Below, in pieces: positions 35,393 through 45,275 of a stretch of DNA of 64,000 bases. The stretch comes from an uncultured Bacteroidota bacterium (GTDB lineage Bacteria > Bacteroidota > Bacteroidia > Flavobacteriales > Flavobacteriaceae): contig CACHNE010000003.1 in the NCBI GenBank assembly GCA_902581145.1, positions 1 through 64,000 of the forward strand. The letters run 5' to 3'. Positions within the stretch are counted from its first letter, which is position 1, and each line of letters begins with the position of its first letter. Below the pieces are notes generated by a model that made no database searches, was not told the DNA's origin, and saw only the letters and a list, made by a program, of their open reading frames with translations. Both the position numbers and the translations under genes were made by a program.

Positions 35393-37603
35393 ATGTCGAA
35401 GATTATATACACTAAGACTGATGAGGCCCCTGCTTTAGCTACCGCCTCATTACTACCAATTATTAAAGCATTTTCAAAATCATCAGGAGTTAAATTTGAG
35501 AGTAGAGATATATCACTTTCCTCGAGAATTCTTGCAACTTTTAATGATTTTTTAGGAAGTAAAATTAAGTATGAAAATGATTTAGAATTTTTAGGAAAAC
35601 TTGTTAAAGATCCTAATGCTAATATTATCAAATTACCTAATATTAGTGCTTCAATTCCTCAACTTAAAAAAGCCATAAACGAGTTACAAAGCCAAGGCTT
35701 TGATATTCCAAATTATCCTGAAAAAGTAGAAAATGATAATGACCTAATCATCAAATCAATATATGACAAAATTAAAGGTAGCGCTGTTAACCCTGTCTTA
35801 AGAGAAGGTAATTCAGACAGAAGAGTACCAAAAGCTGTAAAAAATTATATTAAGTCGAATCCCCATAAATTAGGAGAATGGACTAAAGATTCAAGAACCC
35901 ACGTTGCATCTATGCATAAAGGTGATTTTAGAAACAATGAAACTTCATTAACCAGTGATAAACATGAACTGTTAAACATATATCATTATAAAAAAAACGA
36001 GAAAAAAAGCATTCTTAAAGAAAACATAACTATTCATAAGAATGCTATTATTGATTGTAGTTTTATGAGTATTTCAGAATTACAAGATTTTATCCAAAAA
36101 GAGATCTGCGATTGCAAAGAAAAAAGTATGCTTTTATCACTTCATCTTAAAGCATCAATGATGAAAGTAAGTGACCCAATAATTTTTGGTCATGTTTTAA
36201 AAGTTTTTTTCAAAAATTTTATTGAAAATAATTGTACTACACTTAATAAAATAAATGTAGACTTTAATAGTGGTTTATCTAATTTATTTGAAAAATTAAA
36301 TCAGTTAGATAAAACAACAAAGGAAAAATTAGTTAATGAAATAGAATTAGATATAGAAAATGGTCCAGACTTAGCTATGGTAAATTCTGAAAAGAATATT
36401 ACAAATTTCCATATCCCAAGTGACGTGATTATAGATGCTTCAATGCCTGCAATGATAAAAAGTTCTGGCAAGATGTGGAATAAAAGTGGTGAATTAAGGG
36501 ATACTAAAGCAATAGTTCCTGATAGTAGCTACTCCTCAATATATCAAGCAACCATAGATTTTTGTAAAGAAAATGGGCAATTTGATCCTGCTTTTATGGG
36601 AACAGTTCAAAATGTTGGTTTGATGGCTAAAAAGGCTGAAGAATATGGTTCTCATGACAAAACCTTCGAAATCAAGGAAGATGGAAAAGTTTGTGTTGAA
36701 ACTAAAGACGGTAAAGTTTTATTTACACACAATGTAATGAAAGGGGATATTTGGAGAATGTGCTTAGTAAGAAATGAAGCTATAAAAGACTGGGTAAAAC
36801 TAGCAGTAGAAAGAGCAAAATCTACAAATTACCCAACTGTGTTTTGGTTGGACGAAAATAGATCTCATGATAAACAACTCTTAAGGGTTGTTAATGAAGA
36901 GCTTAAAAAATATGATATTTCTGATTTGAATATTCAAATACTATCTCCATACAGGGCAACTTTATTTACACTTGACAAAATCAAGAAAGGGAATGATGTA
37001 ATTTCTGTATCAGGGAATGTTTTAAGAGACTATCTAACAGATTTATTTCCAATCTTAGAGTTAGGAACAAGTGCTAAAATGTTATCAATTGTACCTTTAA
37101 TGAACGGAGGTAAACTTTTTGAGACAGGTGCCGGTGGATCAGCTCCAAAACATGTACAACAATTGATAGAAGAAAACCATTTAAGATGGGATTCATTGGG
37201 GGAGTTTTTAGCAATATCTGTTGCATTGGAAAATATTGGAAGTACAAATTTAAAATGTAGAACTCTTTCAGAATGTCTTTCAAAAGCAATCGAAAAATTA
37301 CTATTAAAAGAAAAATCACCTTCTAGAAAAGTAGGTGAAATTGACAATAGAGGTAGTCATTTTTACCTTGCGTTATATTGGGCTGAATATTTAACAAAAC
37401 AAGAGGATAATATTGAATTAAAAGATGAATTTGATAAAGTTTACACCAAACTTTTAAATAATGAGAGTCAAATAATTAATGAGATTGATGCTGGTCAAGG
37501 TAACAAGGTAAATCTAGGAGGTTATTATAACACTAATGATATTGTAATTGAACAAATAATGAGACCATCTAAATCATTTAATGAAATTATTGATAATATA
37601 TAA
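35393..37603 (+). CDS. icd: NADP-dependent isocitrate dehydrogenase, monomeric type
   Basis: A 736-residue protein of the large monomeric IDH family: 'IIYTKTDEAPALATASLLPIIKAF' at the N-terminus, 'EGNSDRRVPKAVKNYIKSNPHKLGEWT', 'VASMHKGDFRNNE' and the late 'GAGGSAPKHVQQL', 'SLGEFLAISVALENIG' and 'DNRGSHFYLALYWAE'. It decarboxylates isocitrate to 2-oxoglutarate with NADP+ in the TCA cycle; aconitase is near the other end of the window. Length and motifs are typical. Its stop overlaps the probable AUA start of murQ. Confidence 0.95.
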   Translation: MSKIIYTKTDEAPALATASLLPIIKAFSKSSGVKFESRDISLSSRILATFNDFLGSKIKYENDLEFLGKLVKDPNANIIKLPNISASIPQLKKAINELQSQGFDIPNYPEKVENDNDLIIKSIYDKIKGSAVNPVLREGNSDRRVPKAVKNYIKSNPHKLGEWTKDSRTHVASMHKGDFRNNETSLTSDKHELLNIYHYKKNEKKSILKENITIHKNAIIDCSFMSISELQDFIQKEICDCKEKSMLLSLHLKASMMKVSDPIIFGHVLKVFFKNFIENNCTTLNKINVDFNSGLSNLFEKLNQLDKTTKEKLVNEIELDIENGPDLAMVNSEKNITNFHIPSDVIIDASMPAMIKSSGKMWNKSGELRDTKAIVPDSSYSSIYQATIDFCKENGQFDPAFMGTVQNVGLMAKKAEEYGSHDKTFEIKEDGKVCVETKDGKVLFTHNVMKGDIWRMCLVRNEAIKDWVKLAVERAKSTNYPTVFWLDENRSHDKQLLRVVNEELKKYDISDLNIQILSPYRATLFTLDKIKKGNDVISVSGNVLRDYLTDLFPILELGTSAKMLSIVPLMNGGKLFETGAGGSAPKHVQQLIEENHLRWDSLGEFLAISVALENIGSTNLKCRTLSECLSKAIEKLLLKEKSPSRKVGEIDNRGSHFYLALYWAEYLTKQEDNIELKDEFDKVYTKLLNNESQIINEIDAGQGNKVNLGGYYNTNDIVIEQIMRPSKSFNEIIDNI

Positions 37604-38415
37604 AACCACTAACTATAAAAACTACTGAAAAAGATTCAAAATACTCAAATCTTGAAAAGAAATCAGTTCAAGAAATTCTTTCTGAAATAAACTTTGAGGA
37701 TTCGACTGTTGCTGAATCTGTAAAAAAATCCTTACCTCAAATAAATGATTTAATATCCAAGGCCATTGATTTAGTTAGTTTTAATGGTAGAATTTTTTAC
37801 ATAGGCTCTGGAACGAGCGGAAGACTTGGAATTGTTGATGCATCTGAGTGCCTACCAACATTTGGAATTGACGATAAAATCATTGGAATAATTGCAGGAG
37901 GAGATAAAGCAATTAGAATTTCACAGGAATTTGCCGAAGATTCTACATCAGATGCATGGTTAGATTTATCTAAAAATAATGTAAACAAAAATGATTTGGT
38001 AATAGGAATCTCTGCATCTGGATCAACTCCGTACGTAATTGGAGGTTTAGAAATGTGTAAAAAAAATAAAATAACTACTGGTTGTATAACCTGTAATCAA
38101 AAGACAAAAATTGCAGAAAATTCAGACTTTCCAATCGAGGTAATTGTTGGGCCTGAATATGTTACAGGCAGTTCGAGAATGAAAGCTGGTACTGCACAAA
38201 AAATGATTCTTAATATGATATCAACAGCTGTCATGATTAAATTGGGTAGAATTTACGACAACAAGATGATTGATATGAAATTATCAAATAACAAACTTTA
38301 CGAAAGGGCTATTAGAATTTTAAAAACAATTCTTGATGTTGAAACAGGAACTGCAAAAAAATTAATAGAAGAGCATAAAAATATCAGAACTGCAATTGAA
38401 AATTTCAAAAAATAG
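37600..38415 (+). CDS. murQ: N-acetylmuramic acid 6-phosphate etherase MurQ (non-NTG start)
   Basis: The frame begins at the end of icd and reads 'IKTTEKDSKYSNLEKKSVQEIL', the usual MurQ opening, then 'GRIFYIGSGTSGRLGIVDASECLPTFGI' (SIS fold with the catalytic Glu in 'DASE'), 'GISASGSTPYVIGGL' and 'VGPEYVTGSSRMKAGTAQKM'. No ATG, GTG or TTG precedes the conserved N-terminus. ATA at 37600 (overlapping the icd TAA) gives 271 residues; ATA at 37615 gives 266. The first ATG (37996) would lose the catalytic half. The enzyme removes lactate from MurNAc-6-P in cell-wall recycling. No frameshift is evident. Confidence 0.88.
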   Translation: MKPLTIKTTEKDSKYSNLEKKSVQEILSEINFEDSTVAESVKKSLPQINDLISKAIDLVSFNGRIFYIGSGTSGRLGIVDASECLPTFGIDDKIIGIIAGGDKAIRISQEFAEDSTSDAWLDLSKNNVNKNDLVIGISASGSTPYVIGGLEMCKKNKITTGCITCNQKTKIAENSDFPIEVIVGPEYVTGSSRMKAGTAQKMILNMISTAVMIKLGRIYDNKMIDMKLSNNKLYERAIRILKTILDVETGTAKKLIEEHKNIRTAIENFKK

Positions 38416-38616
38416 ATGAATAAAAAAATTACTAATCATATAAAACTATTAATCTCATCATTAATCCCAATATTTATCGGACCGATACTAATTCATTTTG
38501 GTGGAATAAAGCAAACATATACTTTAACAATTATAGGTGTAATAGTTTGTATTTGTGCCGTCGTAATGATATTTATGTCATTATTTGGAGTAATAACCGA
38601 GCTATTTAAAAAATGA
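38416..38616 (+). CDS. DUF6095-like small membrane protein
   Basis: A 66-residue protein with two membrane helices ('LLISSLIPIFIGPILIHFG' and 'TLTIIGVIVCICAVVMIFMSLFGVI') and short charged ends. It fits a small flavobacterial family (DUF6095) that I recall beside murQ. Function unknown. The ATG follows the murQ stop directly, so the two are likely co-translated. Confidence 0.72.
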   Translation: MNKKITNHIKLLISSLIPIFIGPILIHFGGIKQTYTLTIIGVIVCICAVVMIFMSLFGVITELFKK

Positions 38617-38645
38617 TTCATAATTTTAGCATTTAATTTTCATTA

Positions 38646-40571
38646 ATGATAAATATTACTCTTAAAGACGGTTCTGTAAAACAATACAGTGAAGAAGCTT
38701 CTGTAATATCCATTGCTAAAGATATAAGCGAAGGTCTAGCAAGAAATGTAATCTCTGCAAACTTTAATAACAAAGTTGTTGAGGTAAATAGCATGATTAA
38801 TGAAGATGGAAAATTAGAATTTTATACATGGGATAATGATGAAGGTAAAAATGCCTTTTGGCATTCATCATCTCATGTGATGGCACAATCAATAAAAGAG
38901 CTATTTCCAGGTGTGAAACTTACAATTGGACCCGCAATTAATAGTGGCTTTTATTATGATGTAGATTTAGGTAGTCATAAGATATCCGAATCTGATTTTG
39001 ACAAAATTGAATCAAGGATGTTAGAAATATGTAGAGAAAAGCATGATTTTAATTTAAGACCTGTTTCGAAAAAAGAAGCTATCAAATTTTATAAAGAAGA
39101 AGATAATGATTATAAACTTGAATTAATTAATGATTTAAAAGATGGAGAAATAACTTTCTGTGATCATTCAAATTTTACTGATTTATGTAAAGGTGGCCAC
39201 ATCCCTAATACTTCGATCATAAAAGCTGTTAAAATATTAAATATTTCGGGTGCTTTTTGGAGAGCTGATCAGAATAATAAGCAACTTACCAGAATTTATG
39301 GGATTTCTTTTCCAAAACAAAAACTATTAAAAGAGTATTTAAGTAACATCGAACAAGCTAAGCTTAGAGATCATAGAAAAATTGGTAAATATTTAAAGTT
39401 GTTTTCCTTTTCTAGCAAAGTTGGATTGGGACTACCATTATGGCTTCCAAAAGGAGTTGAACTTAGAGATAGACTGGAAGGGTTTCTAAAGAAAGCCCAA
39501 AAAAAAGCTGGATATCAGATGGTAATAACCCCTCACATAGGAAATAAAGAGCTTTATGTAACATCTGGTCATTATGAAAAATATGGTGATGATAGTTTTC
39601 AACCAATAAAAACACCTAAAGAGAATGAGGAATTCTATCTTAAACCTATGAATTGCCCTCACCATTGTGAAATATATAATGCTAATAAATTTAGCTATAA
39701 AGATCTTCCAGTAAGATATGCTGAATTTGGAACGGTATATAGATACGAGCAAAGTGGAGAGCTTCATGGGTTAACAAGAGTTAGAGGATTTACTCAAGAT
39801 GATGCTCATATTTTTTGTACTGAAGATCAGTTAGATAGTGAGTTTAAAAATGTTATTGATTTAACCCTACACGTATTCAAATCTCTTGGCTTAGATGACT
39901 ACAGCGCACAGATTTCGATAAGAGATCCAAAAAATATGGACAAGTATATAGGTGATGTTAAAGCTTGGGCAAAATCAGAAAAAGCTATAATAAAAGCAGT
40001 TAAAGACAAAGGCCTTAAATATAAAATTGAAGAAGGTGAGGCAGCATTTTACGGTCCAAAACTTGATTTTATGGTAAAAGATGCATTAGGTCGAGAGTGG
40101 CAATTAGGAACAATTCAGGTTGATTATAATCTACCCGACAGATTTAATTTAACATATATTGATAAAAACAATGATTCAAAAAGACCTGTAATGATTCATC
40201 GCGCCCCATTTGGAAGCCTTGAAAGATTTATTGCAATTTTATTAGAAAATACAGCTGGTAATTTACCTTTATGGCTAACACCAAACCAATTTATCATTTT
40301 ACCAATCAGTGAAAAGCATGAAAAATACTGTGAAAATGTTTTAAATTTGTTAGAAAATGACGAAATTCGCGGCCTGATTGATAACAGAAGTGAGACTATT
40401 GGTAGAAAAATCAGAGATGCTGAACTTGAAAAAATTCCTTTTATGCTTATCATTGGGGAACAAGAATCAAATCAGAATTTAATTTCTCTGAGAAGCCATG
40501 GAGGAGAAGATTATGGTAAGATGAAAGTTGAAGATTTTGTTAAAATCATAAAAGACAAAACAAAAATATAA
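38646..40571 (+). CDS. thrS: Threonyl-tRNA synthetase
   Basis: A 641-residue synthetase with an N-terminal TGS domain (about 1-60), the editing domain with 'HSSSHVMAQSIKELFPGVKLTIGPAINSGFYYD' and 'CKGGHIPNT', the class II catalytic core with 'PMNCPHHCEIY' (zinc ligand Cys), 'RYAEFGTVYRYEQSGELHGLTRVRGFTQDDAHIF' and 'HRAPFGSLERFIAILLE', and a C-terminal anticodon-binding domain. It heads the classic thrS-infC-rpmI-rplT order. Confidence 0.97.
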   Translation: MINITLKDGSVKQYSEEASVISIAKDISEGLARNVISANFNNKVVEVNSMINEDGKLEFYTWDNDEGKNAFWHSSSHVMAQSIKELFPGVKLTIGPAINSGFYYDVDLGSHKISESDFDKIESRMLEICREKHDFNLRPVSKKEAIKFYKEEDNDYKLELINDLKDGEITFCDHSNFTDLCKGGHIPNTSIIKAVKILNISGAFWRADQNNKQLTRIYGISFPKQKLLKEYLSNIEQAKLRDHRKIGKYLKLFSFSSKVGLGLPLWLPKGVELRDRLEGFLKKAQKKAGYQMVITPHIGNKELYVTSGHYEKYGDDSFQPIKTPKENEEFYLKPMNCPHHCEIYNANKFSYKDLPVRYAEFGTVYRYEQSGELHGLTRVRGFTQDDAHIFCTEDQLDSEFKNVIDLTLHVFKSLGLDDYSAQISIRDPKNMDKYIGDVKAWAKSEKAIIKAVKDKGLKYKIEEGEAAFYGPKLDFMVKDALGREWQLGTIQVDYNLPDRFNLTYIDKNNDSKRPVMIHRAPFGSLERFIAILLENTAGNLPLWLTPNQFIILPISEKHEKYCENVLNLLENDEIRGLIDNRSETIGRKIRDAELEKIPFMLIIGEQESNQNLISLRSHGGEDYGKMKVEDFVKIIKDKTKI

Positions 40572-40589
40572 GTTTAATTAAAACGTATA

Positions 40590-41153
40590 ATTATAGCAAT
40601 TAGAAGAACAGGTAGAGGCAGAAGACCATGGAGAGTCCAAAAAACCAATCCACATCAAATTAATGCTGAAATTTCAGCATCTGAAGTAAGGTTAGTCGGT
40701 GATAATGTTGAAATTGGTATTTATCCGATTCAAAAGGCACTTGAAAAGTCAAATGAACTCGAATTAGATTTAGTTCAAATATCTCCAAACGCTGTTCCAC
40801 CTGTTTGTAAAATAATGGACTATAAAAAGTTCCTTTATGAGCAGAAGAAAAGAGAGAAACAACTAAAATCAAAGGCAACTAAAGTAGTTGTCAAAGAAAT
40901 TAGGTTTGGACCTCAAACTGATGAACATGATTACGCTTTTAAAAAGAAACATGCAGAAAAATTTTTAAAAGATGGAGCTAAACTTAAAGCTTTTGTTTTT
41001 TTCAAAGGAAGATCAATCATATATAAAGACCAAGGTGAGATTCTATTGTTAAAATTAGCTCAAGAATTGGAAGAGTTCGGAAAAGTAGAGCAACTTCCTA
41101 AATTAGAAAGCAAAAAAATGATTATGATAATGTCACCAAAAAAAAGTAAATAA
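40590..41153 (+). CDS. infC: Translation initiation factor IF-3 (AUU or AUA start)
   Basis: A stop codon at 40575 closes the frame, and after it there is no ATG, GTG or TTG before the conserved IF3 N-domain ('[27 protein letters not shown]'). The family opening AIRR is read from 40596, so the start is ATT 40590 or ATA 40593, giving about 187 residues. The C-domain shows '[41 protein letters not shown]'. IF3 discriminates against non-canonical start codons, and AUU starts are the known basis of its autoregulation in E. coli. Starting at the first ATG (40815) would delete the N-domain. Confidence 0.93.
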   Translation: MIAIRRTGRGRRPWRVQKTNPHQINAEISASEVRLVGDNVEIGIYPIQKALEKSNELELDLVQISPNAVPPVCKIMDYKKFLYEQKKREKQLKSKATKVVVKEIRFGPQTDEHDYAFKKKHAEKFLKDGAKLKAFVFFKGRSIIYKDQGEILLLKLAQELEEFGKVEQLPKLESKKMIMIMSPKKSK

Positions 41154-41155
41154 TT

Positions 41156-41353
41156 ATGCCAAAAATGAAAACAAAGTCTAGTGCTAAAAAAAGGTTTAAA
41201 GTAACCGGTACTGGAAAAATTAAAAGAAAGCATGCTTTCAAAAACCATATCTTAACTAAAAAATCAAAAAAGAGAAAGTTAAAATTAACTCATTCAGGTT
41301 TGGTTCATGAAAGTGATATGAATAGTATCAAAGAACAATTGAGATTAAAATAA
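41156..41353 (+). CDS. rpmI: 50S ribosomal protein L35
   Basis: A 65-residue very basic protein, '[31 protein letters not shown]', the standard L35 sequence, ending '[18 protein letters not shown]'. It starts 2 bp after infC and precedes rplT, as in most bacteria. Confidence 0.96.
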   Translation: MPKMKTKSSAKKRFKVTGTGKIKRKHAFKNHILTKKSKKRKLKLTHSGLVHESDMNSIKEQLRLK

Positions 41354-41356
41354 GAA

Positions 41357-41407
41357 GGGAATTAACCCATAAATCTAGGTAAAAAAAGTGTAATTATTTT
41401 ACCACCT
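41357..41407 (+). promoter_or_regulatory. Hairpins between rpmI and rplT (candidate L20 regulatory site)
   Basis: The 72-bp gap holds GGG/CCC (41357-41359 with 41366-41368) and a 7-bp stem GGTAAAA (41378-41384) with TTTTACC (41397-41403), flanked by partly complementary TA/CCTA. No T run follows, so it is not a terminator. L20 represses its own operon in other bacteria through RNA structures near here; that role is inferred only from position. Confidence 0.35.
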
Positions 41408-41425
41408 AATTTAAAATTATAAATT

Positions 41426-41770
41426 ATGCCAAGATCAGTAAATTCAGTTGCTAAAAGAGCAAGAAGAAAAAAAGTTTTAAAACAAGCTAAAGGTTACTTC
41501 GGAAGAAGAAAAAATGTTTGGACAGTTGCAAAAAATGCCGTAGAAAAAGGGCTACAATATGCATACAGAGATAGAAGAGCTAAAAAAAGAAATTTTAGAG
41601 CATTATGGATAATGAGAATTAATGCTGCTTCTAGATTACATGGACTTACATACTCACAATTAATCAACAAGTTAAAATCTAATAACATTGATATAAATAG
41701 AAAGGTTTTAGCAGATTTAGCCGTGAATGATCCTGATGGATTTAAGGCTATCGTTGAAAAAGTAAAATAA
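41426..41770 (+). CDS. rplT: 50S ribosomal protein L20
   Basis: A 114-residue basic protein: '[68 protein letters not shown]' and the RNA-binding C-terminus '[26 protein letters not shown]'. It is an early assembly protein and often the repressor of the infC-rpmI-rplT unit. It converges on dnaB with 5 bp between stops. Confidence 0.97.
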   Translation: MPRSVNSVAKRARRKKVLKQAKGYFGRRKNVWTVAKNAVEKGLQYAYRDRRAKKRNFRALWIMRINAASRLHGLTYSQLINKLKSNNIDINRKVLADLAVNDPDGFKAIVEKVK

Positions 41771-41775
41771 AAATT

Positions 41776-43290
41776 TTAGAAAGGTAAATCATTATCATCA
41801 TTTGAATCATCCATGTTTCCAGTGTCTGATTTAAATGTGTCATCATTTGCTGCTGCATTCATCTTTGAATGAAACTCATATGGTGAATCATATTGTTCGA
41901 TATCCTCAAATTTTGCAAGGGTAGAAATAAATCTCAATCTTATATTTCCTAAACCACCATTCCTGTGTTTTGAAACTATAAATTCTGCCTCACCTTCTGT
42001 TGAAGATCTTTCGTTATCATCCCAGGTATCGATATTATAATACTCTGGTCTATAAATGAAAGATACAATATCAGCATCCTGTTCAATTGCACCTGATTCT
42101 CTCAAATCAGATAATAATGGACGCTTTGAAGTTCTTCCTTCAACCATTCTGGAAAGCTGAGAAAGGGCAATTACTGGAATATTTAATTCTTTTGCCAAAG
42201 CCTTCAAATTTCTTGAAATAGTTGAAATTTCTTGTTCCCTATTTCCAGTTTTAATATTTGCTCCTGTTGTCATTAACTGTAAATAATCTACGATGATAAT
42301 CTTTACATCTTTTTGTGACACCAACCTCCTAGCCTTTGCTCTCAAATCAAATATTGAAAGTGAAGGTGTATCATCAATATATAATGGGGCATTTTCTAAG
42401 TTTTTAACTCTGACATTTAACTGTTCCCATTCATGCTTTTCTAGTTTACCTGTTCTTAATTTATTTGCGTCTAATCCAGTTTCAGATGAAATCATTCTTG
42501 TTATCAACTGGATTGATGACATCTCTAAAGAGAAAAATGCAAGTGGAATTTTATTGATAATAGCGATATTACTAGCCATTGAAAGTGATAATGCAGTTTT
42601 ACCCATACCAGGTCTTGCTGCAATAATTACAAGATCACTTTCCTGCCAACCAGCTGTTAATTTATCAATTTTACTAAATCCTGATGCTACTCCGCTTAAA
42701 CCCTCTTTGTTAGAAACAGATTCAATTTTATTTTTAGCTTGGATTACAAGACTTTGAGCTGATTCAGATGATTTTTTAATATTGCCTTGGGTAACATCAT
42801 ATAATTTTGATTCAGCATTATCTAATAGGTCAAAAACATCTTTTGTCTCATCATAAGAATCAGTTATAATTTCGTTGGAAATTTTTATCAAGCTTCTTTG
42901 TATGAATTTCTGCAGTATGATTCTTGCATGAAATTCAATATGTGCTGAAGAAGAAACTTTTTGTGTGAGTGAAATTAAATAGAAGTCCCCTCCTATTCTT
43001 TCATGGTTATTATCTTTTTTTAACTGATTAGAAACAGTTAATAAATCTATAGGCTCACTCTTTTGAAACAAACTAAAAATTGACTGAAAAATTAATTGAT
43101 GAGATTCTTTATAAAAAGCCTCAGGAGTTAATATATCAATAACTTCATCAACCCCTTTTTTATCAATCATCATCGCACCTAAAACTACTTCTTCTAAATC
43201 AATAGCCTGTGGAGGTAATTTACCTTTTTCCAAATTGATAATCGAGTTCTTATCAATATTTAAACCTTGGAATGATGCTGATTGTTTCAT
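41776..43290 (-). CDS. dnaB: Replicative DNA helicase DnaB
   Basis: About 504 residues. The N-terminal domain (about 25-125, 'PPQAIDLEEVVLGAMMIDKKGVDEVIDIL') is followed by the RecA-like core with Walker A 'IIAARPGMGKTALSLSMASN', 'FSLEMSSIQLITRMI', Walker B 'IIIVDYLQLM' and 'ALSQLSRMVEGRTSKRPLLSDLRESGAIEQDADIVSFIYRP'. It has an acidic tail (DDSNDDNDLPF). I prefer ATG 43290 (MKQSASFQ...) because the 13 residues gained from ATG 43329 look unlike the family, but the longer start is possible. No intein. Confidence 0.95.
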   Translation of the reverse strand: MKQSASFQGLNIDKNSIINLEKGKLPPQAIDLEEVVLGAMMIDKKGVDEVIDILTPEAFYKESHQLIFQSIFSLFQKSEPIDLLTVSNQLKKDNNHERIGGDFYLISLTQKVSSSAHIEFHARIILQKFIQRSLIKISNEIITDSYDETKDVFDLLDNAESKLYDVTQGNIKKSSESAQSLVIQAKNKIESVSNKEGLSGVASGFSKIDKLTAGWQESDLVIIAARPGMGKTALSLSMASNIAIINKIPLAFFSLEMSSIQLITRMISSETGLDANKLRTGKLEKHEWEQLNVRVKNLENAPLYIDDTPSLSIFDLRAKARRLVSQKDVKIIIVDYLQLMTTGANIKTGNREQEISTISRNLKALAKELNIPVIALSQLSRMVEGRTSKRPLLSDLRESGAIEQDADIVSFIYRPEYYNIDTWDDNERSSTEGEAEFIVSKHRNGGLGNIRLRFISTLAKFEDIEQYDSPYEFHSKMNAAANDDTFKSDTGNMDDSNDDNDLPF

Positions 43291-43347
43291 AGAATCTAAA
43301 GTAAATAAATAAGATTGATAAAATGACATTAATTTTTTTTAATAATC

Positions 43348-43362
43348 AACATCAAAGATGTT
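43348..43362. repeat. Short inverted repeat upstream of dnaB
   Basis: AACATC / GATGTT with a 3-nt centre lies between the accA stop and the dnaB start. It has no T run on the - strand, so it is not an obvious terminator; it could be a minor regulatory hairpin or chance. Confidence 0.3.
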
Positions 43363-43395
43363 AATAAAACCTTACAAAATGTTAATAGACAAAAA

Positions 43396-44349
43396 TTATG
43401 AAGAGTAAACTCCCATATTTGAATATTTCTCCATTCTTTTTGAAACTAAATTTTCTGAAGAAAGACTTTTTAGCTCATTGTATGATGAAATAATATTTGA
43501 TTTTACTATTTCAAAAGTTTTATGCTGATTTCTGTGTGCACCCCCTTCTGGTTCTCTAATCACCTTATCAACTAAATTCATTTTTTTCATATCTTTAGCT
43601 GTAAGTTTTAGAGCTGATGCTGCTGTTTCCTTATACTCCCAACTTCGCCAAAGAATCGAAGAACAAGATTCAGGAGAAATTACCGAATACCAGGTGTTTT
43701 CAAGCATTAAAACCCGATCCCCTACACCAATACCTAAAGCTCCACCCGAAGCACCTTCACCAATTATTACGGTTATTATAGGAACTTTTAGCCTAGTCAT
43801 CTCCAAGATATTTCTTGCAATAGCTTCACCCTGACCTCTTTCTTCAGCTTCTAATCCTGGATAAGCACCTGGAGTATCTACTAGGGTAACAACAGGGATG
43901 TCAAATTTTTCAGCCATTTTCATCAACCTCAAAGCTTTTCTATATCCCTCTGGATTTGCCATCCCAAAATTTCTGTATTGTCTATCCTTCGTGTTATGGC
44001 CTTTTTGTTGACCTATGAACATAAAAGTTTGATTATCTATTTTACCTAAACCACCAACCATTGCTTTATCATCCTTAAAATTTCGATCACCATGTAATTC
44101 TAAGAAAGTATTTCCAAGGATATTGTTTATGTAATCAAGAGTGTATGGTCTATCTGGATGTCTGGAAATTTGAACTTTTTGCCAGGGAGACAAATTTGAG
44201 TAAATATCTTTGATAGTCTGCTTTAACTTAGAACGAATTTTATTACTAGTTTCTGTAACATCAATGTCTGATTTTTCACCAAGCTCTAAGCAGTCTCTTA
44301 ACTGATTGTCAAGTACTTTTATTGGTTCTTCAAAATCAAGATAATTCAT
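43396..44349 (-). CDS. accA: Acetyl-CoA carboxylase carboxyltransferase subunit alpha
   Basis: A 317-residue protein of standard AccA length: '[15 protein letters not shown]' at the N-terminus, '[12 protein letters not shown]', '[18 protein letters not shown]', '[37 protein letters not shown]', '[24 protein letters not shown]' and the oxyanion '[15 protein letters not shown]'. It transfers CO2 from carboxybiotin to acetyl-CoA with AccD, the first step of fatty-acid synthesis. Neighbours dnaB and an EamA transporter follow a familiar flavobacterial order. Confidence 0.96.
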   Translation of the reverse strand: MNYLDFEEPIKVLDNQLRDCLELGEKSDIDVTETSNKIRSKLKQTIKDIYSNLSPWQKVQISRHPDRPYTLDYINNILGNTFLELHGDRNFKDDKAMVGGLGKIDNQTFMFIGQQKGHNTKDRQYRNFGMANPEGYRKALRLMKMAEKFDIPVVTLVDTPGAYPGLEAEERGQGEAIARNILEMTRLKVPIITVIIGEGASGGALGIGVGDRVLMLENTWYSVISPESCSSILWRSWEYKETAASALKLTAKDMKKMNLVDKVIREPEGGAHRNQHKTFEIVKSNIISSYNELKSLSSENLVSKRMEKYSNMGVYSS

Positions 44350-44393
44350 CGTCTAATTATTTATTATAAATATAAAAAAGTTAGTCTTTAAAA

Positions 44394-45275
44394 TCATTTA
44401 TTAACTTTCTTTTTTATGTACATATTTGTTAAAACTGAAAATAGAATTAAAAAGAATCCAATATAAAAAGGTAAACTCATTTTTTCATTATCCCCAAAAA
44501 ATATTAAGGCTAAAATGATTCCGTAAATAGGCTCCAAATTATATGTCAAAACCAAAGAGTATGGGGAAATATACTTCAATAGATAAACTGATGCCATGAA
44601 TGCATATGCAGTACAAACACTTCCTAATAAGAAAATGTATAAATAATTTAAAGAAAATAAATCATCAATTATTACAGAGGAAAATTCATTATTGAACATC
44701 AAAAATATTGATATAAAAAATACACCAGATATAAATTCAAAAAATGAGATTGTTATAGCACTATTTTCTTTTACCATTAAACCATTCAAAACAGAAAAAA
44801 GAGACGCAAGAAAAGCCGAAATTAATCCTAATACAATTCCTTTTAAATATTGAAATTCTGCATTAAAAATCATAAAAATCCCACATACTACTAGAAAGCC
44901 TAAGATAACTTCATAGTAAACAACACTTCTTTTGTAGAAAATTGGTTCTATAAATGAAGTGAAAAATGCTGCGGTTGAAAACATTGCAAGGGTGACCGAA
45001 ATATTTGACTGTTCTATAGCTTCAAAAAAAGTAATCCAATGTAAAGAGATAACTAATCCTAAAAAAGAATATTTTAAAAAAAATTTAAAATCAATTTTAA
45101 AACTTCTATTACTAGCCAGCATGTAAAGTCCTAGTAAAACTGATCCGATAAGCATACGATGCCAAACAATTACCACAGATGAATTTGTAATTAGTTCACC
45201 CAGAATTGCTGTAAATCCAGCGATTAAGACCAAGAAATGAAGATGAAAAAAATGCTTAAGATTATTTTTTTGCAT
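44394..45275 (-). CDS. EamA-family drug/metabolite transporter
   Basis: A 293-residue protein with about ten membrane helices in two similar halves. 'LHFLVLIAGFTAILGELITNSSVVIVWHRMLIGSVLLGLYML' opens the first EamA repeat and 'GIVLGLISAFLASLFSVLNGLMVKE' the second; 'LTYNLEPIYGIILALIFFGDNEKMSLPFYIG' is a typical C-terminal signature. It is an inner-membrane carrier of unknown substrate. Its start overlaps the LptF/G gene by 14 bp. Confidence 0.9.
   Translation of the reverse strand: MQKNNLKHFFHLHFLVLIAGFTAILGELITNSSVVIVWHRMLIGSVLLGLYMLASNRSFKIDFKFFLKYSFLGLVISLHWITFFEAIEQSNISVTLAMFSTAAFFTSFIEPIFYKRSVVYYEVILGFLVVCGIFMIFNAEFQYLKGIVLGLISAFLASLFSVLNGLMVKENSAITISFFEFISGVFFISIFLMFNNEFSSVIIDDLFSLNYLYIFLLGSVCTAYAFMASVYLLKYISPYSLVLTYNLEPIYGIILALIFFGDNEKMSLPFYIGFFLILFSVLTNMYIKKKVNK

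Noticed and set aside
37597..37999. Frameshift or pseudogene in murQ
   Set aside because: A single open frame covers the full family sequence; only the start codon is unusual.
43348..43362. AACATC/GATGTT repeat as accA terminator
   Set aside because: Short stem without a T run on the - strand; an A tract follows instead.
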